From NCBI GenBank assembly GCA_003152255.1, contig PLZT01000329.1:1-9815 (forward strand): a DNA stretch of 9,815 nt, written 5' to 3'. Of this stretch, positions 6,522-9,815 are shown piece by piece. Numbering within the stretch: position 1 is the stretch's first letter; each line of letters starts with the position of its first letter. This stretch comes from Methylocystaceae bacterium. Lineage in GTDB: Bacteria; Pseudomonadota; Alphaproteobacteria; Rhizobiales; Beijerinckiaceae. Made by a program: the position numbers and the translations under genes. Under the pieces are notes generated by a model. That model did no database searches, was not told the DNA's origin, and saw only the letters and a list, made by a program, of their open reading frames with translations.

Positions 6522-7195
6522 GGCGTCGTCTCACGCAGCAAATAGCCGACGCCCCGGATCGTCTCGAGCGATACGCCACAATCGTGCGGCTCGAGCTTTT
6601 TCCGTAAGCGCGAAATAGCGAGTTCGACGGCGTTACTCGAAAGTTCGTCGCCGAATTCTGACAGCGCGTGTTCGAGCCTCCGCTTTTGAACGACGCGGCC
6701 CGCGTCCCGCATCAGAATTTCGAGCACCATGCGTTCGCGAGGCGCGAGACCAAGTTCGACGTTGGCGCATGTCGCGGCGCCGGTCGCCAGTTCGAGACTT
6801 AATCGCCCGGCGAGAAGGATCGGCGTCTTCGTATCTGGCGCGCGCCGAAGCAGCGCGCGGCAGCGGGCGAGGAATTCGCCGTTATTGAAAGGTTTGACCA
6901 GGTAATCGTCGGCGCCGGCGTCCAGCCCCGATATTCGTTCGTCGATCGCAGCCCGCGCGGTCAATACAAGAATGGGGGTCTTGACGCCGTCACGGCGAAA
7001 CGCGCGGACGAGATCGAGACCATCCCCGTCCGGAAGACCGAGATCCACAAGCAGCAAATCATAAGGCGTGACGGCGACGGCCTCCGTCGCCTCTCCGATG
7101 GTCGCTACGGCGTCGACGCGCCAACCGGCCCCATGAATGGTCTCGGTCAGAAGCTCCCTCAGACGAGCTGAATCTTCGACAAGCAGCAATCTCAT
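6518..7195 (-). CDS. OmpR/PhoB-family response regulator
   Basis: 225 residues. The receiver domain (1-118) has the acidic pair E7/D8, phosphoacceptor D51 in LLLVDLGLPDGDG, T79 in LVLTAR and K101 in YLVKPFNN. A winged-helix DNA-binding domain (about 127-222) has APRERMVLEILM, then the recognition-helix region ELSSNAVELAISRLRKKLEP and the closing ETIRGVGYLLRE typical of OmpR/PhoB. ATG 7195-7193 overlaps the cytochrome stop (ATGA, four bases), so the start is fixed by coupling rather than by a strong ribosome binding site; longer upstream starts would run into the cytochrome gene. It is expected to bind 11-bp direct repeats, candidates for which are in the divergent region at 8030-8257. Confidence 0.95.
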   Translation of the reverse strand: MRLLLVEDSARLRELLTETIHGAGWRVDAVATIGEATEAVAVTPYDLLLVDLGLPDGDGLDLVRAFRRDGVKTPILVLTARAAIDERISGLDAGADDYLVKPFNNGEFLARCRALLRRAPDTKTPILLAGRLSLELATGAATCANVELGLAPRERMVLEILMRDAGRVVQKRRLEHALSEFGDELSSNAVELAISRLRKKLEPHDCGVSLETIRGVGYLLRETTP

Positions 7196-7749
7196 GCGCG
7201 CTTTCGACCCGTGACCATCGCCCAAACAAGGTTCTCCTTGTGCCGACGGCTTTCGTAAATCGCCGCCGCCGCATGCAGCCCTGCCAAAACGAAGATGAAA
7301 TTGGCGATCCCCTCGTGCAGTTCTTCGAGCATTTTGTCGCCGAAATAGACGTCGAGCGTGAGCATCCATCCCGTGATCGAAACGGCGGCGAGAAGCCCCA
7401 TGAGAGTCAGCATCACCACGGCTCCTGCGGGATTGTGCCCAATGTATCTCGGCTCTTCCCCTCGCTTGAGAGCCTTCAGATAACGCTTCAGCGTCGTGAG
7501 CGTCGGAACAAAATCCGCAAAGCGCGCGTGCCCGGGACCGAGATAGCCCCAGACAAAGCGCACCGCGAGCGCGCCAGCCACGACATAGCCGACAAACCGA
7601 TGGGCGGCCTTGCCGTCATCCAGCACGAAGAGGTCCAAAACGCAGCCGGTGACGACAATCCAATGGAACAGACGCACAACAGCGTCCCATACCTGCACTT
7701 CGCCGCCGGAGACTCTGCCAGCCTCCGGCTTAACCTTAGGCCCGGTCAT
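7192..7749 (-). CDS. b561-type membrane cytochrome (cytochrome b/b6 domain)
   Basis: 185-residue inner-membrane di-heme cytochrome of the prokaryotic cytochrome b561 / Ni-Fe hydrogenase b-subunit type. Likely heme ligands are H29 in VWDAVVRLFHW, H50 in KAAHRFVGY, H145 in ELHEGIAN and H159 in FVLAGLHAAA. Four membrane segments lie at about 25-43, 50-71, 108-131 and 144-165. An RYIGHNPAGA motif lies before TM3, as in this family. The C-terminus is short and basic. The start ATG 7749-7747 is one base after the PepSY stop, and its own stop overlaps the response regulator start. This order (PepSY, b-type cytochrome, regulator, kinase) suggests transfer of electrons across the membrane, or quinone-linked redox, tied to the signalling pair. 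Electron donor and acceptor are not known from sequence. Confidence 0.92.
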   Translation of the reverse strand: MTGPKVKPEAGRVSGGEVQVWDAVVRLFHWIVVTGCVLDLFVLDDGKAAHRFVGYVVAGALAVRFVWGYLGPGHARFADFVPTLTTLKRYLKALKRGEEPRYIGHNPAGAVVMLTLMGLLAAVSITGWMLTLDVYFGDKMLEELHEGIANFIFVLAGLHAAAAIYESRRHKENLVWAMVTGRKRA

Positions 7750-7750
7750 G

Positions 7751-8029
7751 TCAGCCCCCGATATACGACTTCACAATGTCGCCGGTCACGGGATTGAAAT
7801 AAACTTCCGCCTTCTGCCCGTCCTTGGTGTAGCCGTAGATTTCGTAACAGTTTCCCGAAATCTTGAAGGTCTTGATCCGCTCGTAGCCGAGCGTCGTCAC
7901 CTTCGCCTTCATGGCTTCCTCGGTCATCCATTTGTCCCGGGGCTCGCCGGTGCAATTGGGCGCCGCCTGAGCGATTGCCGGGGAGGCGACGATTGCGATG
8001 ATAGCCAAATTGCGCGTGATCCGTTGCAT
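7751..8029 (-). CDS. Secreted PepSY-domain protein
   Basis: 92 residues. The signal peptide MQRITRNLAIIAIVASPAIA-QA is followed by the mature start APNCTGEP. The rest is a single small PepSY-type domain (PepSY_2-like) with the typical second half SGNCYEIYGYTKDGQKAEVY and FNPVTGDIVKS. Cys 26 and Cys 61 could form a disulfide in the periplasm. Its job is unknown; PepSY proteins are often found beside b-type cytochromes and two-component systems and may act as ligand-binding or inhibitory modules. The start at ATG 8029-8027 is chosen because GGAG lies six bases upstream; a TTG at 8041 would put that site inside the gene. It is the first gene of the minus-strand operon, one base before the cytochrome gene. 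Confidence 0.88.
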   Translation of the reverse strand: MQRITRNLAIIAIVASPAIAQAAPNCTGEPRDKWMTEEAMKAKVTTLGYERIKTFKISGNCYEIYGYTKDGQKAEVYFNPVTGDIVKSYIGG

Positions 8030-8257
8030 GACCTTCTCCAATTTATTGGGTTACCCAGCCGATTTTGACAGGTTTGCATGCGCTCCCTGTCGAAACGCCG
8101 TCAGGTCGCGTCGAATGCTTCTCGCGCGTGCCGTCGATTTAATAGAGGCACAGGTGACGAATCGCTATTTCGGACAGGAAACCGACAGCAAGCTCGTGAG
8201 AGGCTCCCACCATCAAGCGAACCAGCCCGGAATGCGGGCGTTCAGCGGAGGGAAATC
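8030..8257. promoter_or_regulatory. Divergent promoter region with candidate response-regulator sites
   Basis: This 228-base region separates the PepSY operon (minus) from the exported-protein gene (plus). Half-sites GACAG occur at 8173-8177 and 8184-8188 on the plus strand, exactly 11 bases apart. On the minus strand GACGG (8102-8098) and GACAG (8091-8087) are also 11 bases apart. The pairs lie about 70 and 58 bases from the two start codons, facing outward. A near-palindrome TTTTGACAGG (8063-8072) and CCTGTCGAAA (8086-8095) matches in nine of ten positions. Eleven-base spacing is the known geometry for OmpR/PhoB-family regulators. No convincing -10 boxes were seen. Confidence 0.45.
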
Positions 8258-8863
8258 ATGACAGCTTCAGCAATAAAGCACGCATTCGCCGCCGCCTTGA
8301 TCGCGGCTTTCTTAGCTTGGGGCGCCAGCAGCGCCAGCGCTCATGGCGGCGTGCGACTCGAACAGGACGAATGCGTCTTGAAGATCGGCCCCAACACAAT
8401 GCACTTCATCGGATATCAGCGTGCGGGCGAGGAGCAGGAGTTTTGCGAAGACATTGCCAAAACGGGTCCGACGGTCATCGCCTTAACCGCCGTTTCGCCA
8501 GATCTTCGCGACATGGCGATCGGCATCCGCGTCGTGAAAAACGTGGGAGAAGCCAAGGAAAAGGCGAATCTCGACGCCGTCACCATCGCATATTACCCGC
8601 CAAAGGTCTATCGCAACGGCATAATGACGTTCGAGCATGACTTCAAGGAGCCCGGCAAATACGTCGGCATCGTCACGGTTTCCGACGATCTCGGCAACGA
8701 GTGGGTCTCGCGTTTTCCCTTCACGGTGGGCGTTTTCACCTTCATGGGCTACATTGAATATATCCTCTACGGCGTCGCCTTCACGGCATTGTGCGGCTTC
8801 CTTTGGTATATGCTCCGGGTCCGCGCGAGAAAGGCTGACGCCATGACGCCAAGGCTCGCTTGA
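8258..8863 (+). CDS. Exported, C-terminally anchored protein with predicted N-terminal histidine
   Basis: 201 residues. The signal peptide has a hydrophobic core at about 8-23 and an ASA cleavage motif at 26-28, so the mature protein is predicted to begin HGGVRLEQDECVLKIGP. A periplasmic domain of about 130 residues follows with C39 and C63 (likely disulfide), MHFIGYQ, EFCEDI, LPP-like YYPPKVYRNG, FEHDFKEPGKYVGIVTVSD and SRFPFTVG, beta-rich by pattern. One membrane helix (164-187) and an RVRARK anchor end it. I recall similar hypothetical proteins with a conserved AHGGV start in methanotrophs and nitrifiers; no function is established. A mature N-terminal His is a copper-ligand feature of CopC, PmoB and LPMO proteins, so copper binding is an inference. 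The ATG at 8258 has GGAGGG six bases upstream; the frame is open further upstream but without a better start. It diverges from the PepSY operon. Confidence 0.82.
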   Translation: MTASAIKHAFAAALIAAFLAWGASSASAHGGVRLEQDECVLKIGPNTMHFIGYQRAGEEQEFCEDIAKTGPTVIALTAVSPDLRDMAIGIRVVKNVGEAKEKANLDAVTIAYYPPKVYRNGIMTFEHDFKEPGKYVGIVTVSDDLGNEWVSRFPFTVGVFTFMGYIEYILYGVAFTALCGFLWYMLRVRARKADAMTPRLA

Positions 8864-8894
8864 GTTCAGAACATCTTTCTCCCTGGCAACTTCG

Positions 8895-8928
8895 CCGATC
8901 CGGCCTAGGTCGTCGGATCGGTCTTTAA
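8895..8928 (+). terminator. Possible weak intrinsic terminator between the two plus-strand genes
   Basis: CCGATCCG (8895-8902) and CGGATCGG (8914-8921) form an 8-bp perfect stem with an 11-base loop, followed by TCTTTAA. The T-tract is short, so it would be leaky or might only attenuate transcription into the next gene, 80 bases downstream of the previous stop. Confidence 0.4.
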
Positions 8929-8943
8929 TGGACACAAATCACT

Positions 8944-9516
8944 ATGCGCTCAACGTCTTTTGGTCCCGGCTCAGTGGTGCGGCATGTTTTCCGGTCCGCG
9001 ATCTTCGTCGCAATGTTCCTCGCAACGCCGGCGCTCGCGGCCGCGGATGCGGATGAAAAGGACTTGCTCCAGTCCTTCGAGAAGGTCGACGTGTGGCATT
9101 TCCCGGTCGACTACGACGTGGGCTACAACAATCAGGACGTGCTTGTCAGTCGCGAGTTGATCGCTCAGCCCACGCCCTCCGGCAAGCTCTGTTACATTCG
9201 CTTCGATCTGGTTCGCGGCGAGGGCGATTACGCCTATGGCTTCAAGCCGGCGGAACTCGGTCCCTCGGCGCCAGGGGAATGGGGAGTCTGGGTTAAAAAG
9301 CGCGGCACGGTCCTCAGCCAACAGCGCTCCGTGCTGAAGATGAATGTCGTTTACTTCTACGTCGAAGGTCCCAAAGACGGAACCGCAAGCGAAATCTGCG
9401 CTCGCAAGCAGGCCGTCGCTACGCCGCGGTCGGGCCATGGTTACACCGCCAAGGAATGGTCAAGCCTCGTCGTGCGTGCGCGGCTTATTCATGGTTGGCC
9501 ACAAATCAGCCGTTGA
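8944..9516 (+). CDS. Secreted protein of unknown function
   Basis: 190 residues. A long signal peptide has basic residues up to R17 and a hydrophobic core at about 18-31; cleavage after ALA (30-32) gives a mature start ADADEKDLLQ. The mature domain of about 158 residues has YDVGYNNQDVLVSRELI, SGKLCYIRFDLVRGEGDYAY, GEWGVWVKKRGTVLSQQRSV, LKMNVVYFYVEG and ends in RARLIHGWPQISR. C83 and C152 may pair. No family is recognised. The ATG at 8944 lacks a clear ribosome binding site; a later in-frame start would cut into the signal peptide. It lies 80 bases after the preceding exported-protein gene in the same direction, with a hairpin between, and a stronger terminator follows. It may work with the neighbouring exported protein, by position only. 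Confidence 0.75.
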   Translation: MRSTSFGPGSVVRHVFRSAIFVAMFLATPALAAADADEKDLLQSFEKVDVWHFPVDYDVGYNNQDVLVSRELIAQPTPSGKLCYIRFDLVRGEGDYAYGFKPAELGPSAPGEWGVWVKKRGTVLSQQRSVLKMNVVYFYVEGPKDGTASEICARKQAVATPRSGHGYTAKEWSSLVVRARLIHGWPQISR

Positions 9517-9521
9517 CGCTT

Positions 9522-9558
9522 GACGCCACCGGCGGCCGTGAGAGAGGCGGCGTCTTTT
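9522..9558 (+). terminator. Intrinsic terminator after the secreted-protein gene
   Basis: GACGCC (9522-9527) pairs with GGCGTC (9549-9554), with further pairing after one mismatch, and is followed directly by TTTT (9555-9558). It begins five bases after the stop codon, a fitting place for the end of the plus-strand unit. Confidence 0.65.
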
Positions 9559-9559
9559 G

Positions 9560-9669
9560 AAGTTTCCGCTTGGTTGGCAGGCGCGTCTTTGAACGCCTCC
9601 TAAAATGGGCCGGATGGGCGCCTCGCGAGGCTCGTAAATCAATATGAAGCTCCGGGTGTTTCCACCTAG
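9560..9669. other. Spacer between the terminator and the insertion sequence
   Basis: About 110 bases without a gene. A perfect 12-base palindrome GCCTCGCGAGGC lies at 9620-9631. A CTAG tetranucleotide at 9666-9669 stands where the insertion sequence appears to begin. Nothing else is assignable. Confidence 0.35.
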
Positions 9670-9815
9670 CAGTCTGTCGGACTTAACGGGCTCGACGCGA
9701 CGAAATGCGTTAGAATTGTAAAGTTGATTCTCGCGTGATGAGGGCATCCTGTCGATGAGCAACTTCCGGTCTATTGATCGAGAGACCGGATTTATGCTGC
9801 CGCCCTCGGTGGACG
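9670..9815 (+). mobile_element. Left end of an IS1182-like insertion sequence, cut by window edge
   Basis: The sequence after CTAG starts CAGTCTGTCGGACTTAACGG, which could be the left terminal inverted repeat, followed by about 65 bases of AT-richer leader and then the beginning of a transposase gene. The boundary is inferred from the composition change and the position of the transposase; the other end is outside the window. Confidence 0.45.
9755..9815 (+). CDS. IS1182-like transposase, N-terminal end only
   Basis: Twenty codons are visible from ATG 9755: MSNFRSIDRETGFMLPPSVD. The RxIDRxT...LPPSVxD pattern is the usual N-terminus of IS1182-family DDE transposases (family knowledge). The gene leaves the window at 9815. 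No clear ribosome binding site precedes the ATG. Confidence 0.65.
   Translation, partial: MSNFRSIDRETGFMLPPSVD

Noticed and set aside
7240..8068. Two overlapping plus-strand open frames opposite the cytochrome and PepSY genes
   Set aside because: They are antisense to well-supported genes and have no recognisable domains.
8065..8093. TTGACA at 8065-8070 as a sigma-70 -35 box
   Set aside because: No acceptable -10 hexamer stands 16-18 bases downstream; the hexamer fits better as part of the GACAGG near-palindrome.
8483..9438. Minus-strand open frames opposite the two exported-protein genes
   Set aside because: The plus-strand frames have signal peptides and, for the first gene, a good ribosome binding site; the minus frames have neither.
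9460..9762. 100-codon minus-strand open frame at the right end
   Set aside because: It crosses the terminator and the insertion-sequence boundary and has no protein-like pattern.

Overview
The window is GC-rich chromosomal or plasmid DNA of an alphaproteobacterium. Codon use, a rhizobial-type DUF1612 remnant and the protein families suggest Hyphomicrobiales, and a Methylocystis/Methylosinus-like methylotroph is plausible. That assignment is inference from protein style; no rRNA or other marker gene is present. No tRNA, rRNA or CRISPR array was seen.

Left part (1-3400): an adenine deaminase gene on the minus strand runs off the left edge. Upstream of it lies the 3' remnant of a DUF1612/HTH gene. 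A visibly AT-rich patch (about 1690-2530) follows. It carries a MltR-like gene split by an apparent one-base frameshift and, converging on it, a small unknown gene whose 5' end runs into a striking (CAY)n histidine-codon tract. A DUF6065-like gene closes this part on the minus strand.

Middle (3400-5170): a decayed IS6-family element (transposase N-terminal half between imperfect terminal inverted repeats) is followed by a complete VIT/CCC1-type Fe/Mn transporter on the minus strand. A tiny one-TM ORF and a possibly frameshifted region lie upstream of the transporter.

Right part (5166-9560) is the most coherent block. A minus-strand operon encodes a secreted PepSY protein, a b561-type membrane cytochrome, an OmpR-family response regulator and a sensor histidine kinase. 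Its junctions are 1 bp apart or overlap by 4 bp. Across a 228-bp divergent region, two plus-strand genes encode exported proteins. The first is predicted to start, after signal cleavage, with a histidine and to be anchored by a C-terminal membrane helix; the second is a small secreted protein of unknown function. The divergent region carries GACAG-type half-sites at 11-bp spacing facing both ways, as expected for an OmpR-family regulator. A reasonable reading is a periplasmic metal- or redox-sensing module that controls both arms, with the neighbouring metal transporter as supporting context only.

The right edge enters a second insertion sequence, apparently IS1182-like. Two transposon traces, a broken DUF1612 gene, a frameshifted gene and the AT-rich patch mark the window as a mosaic accessory region around the two-component cluster.
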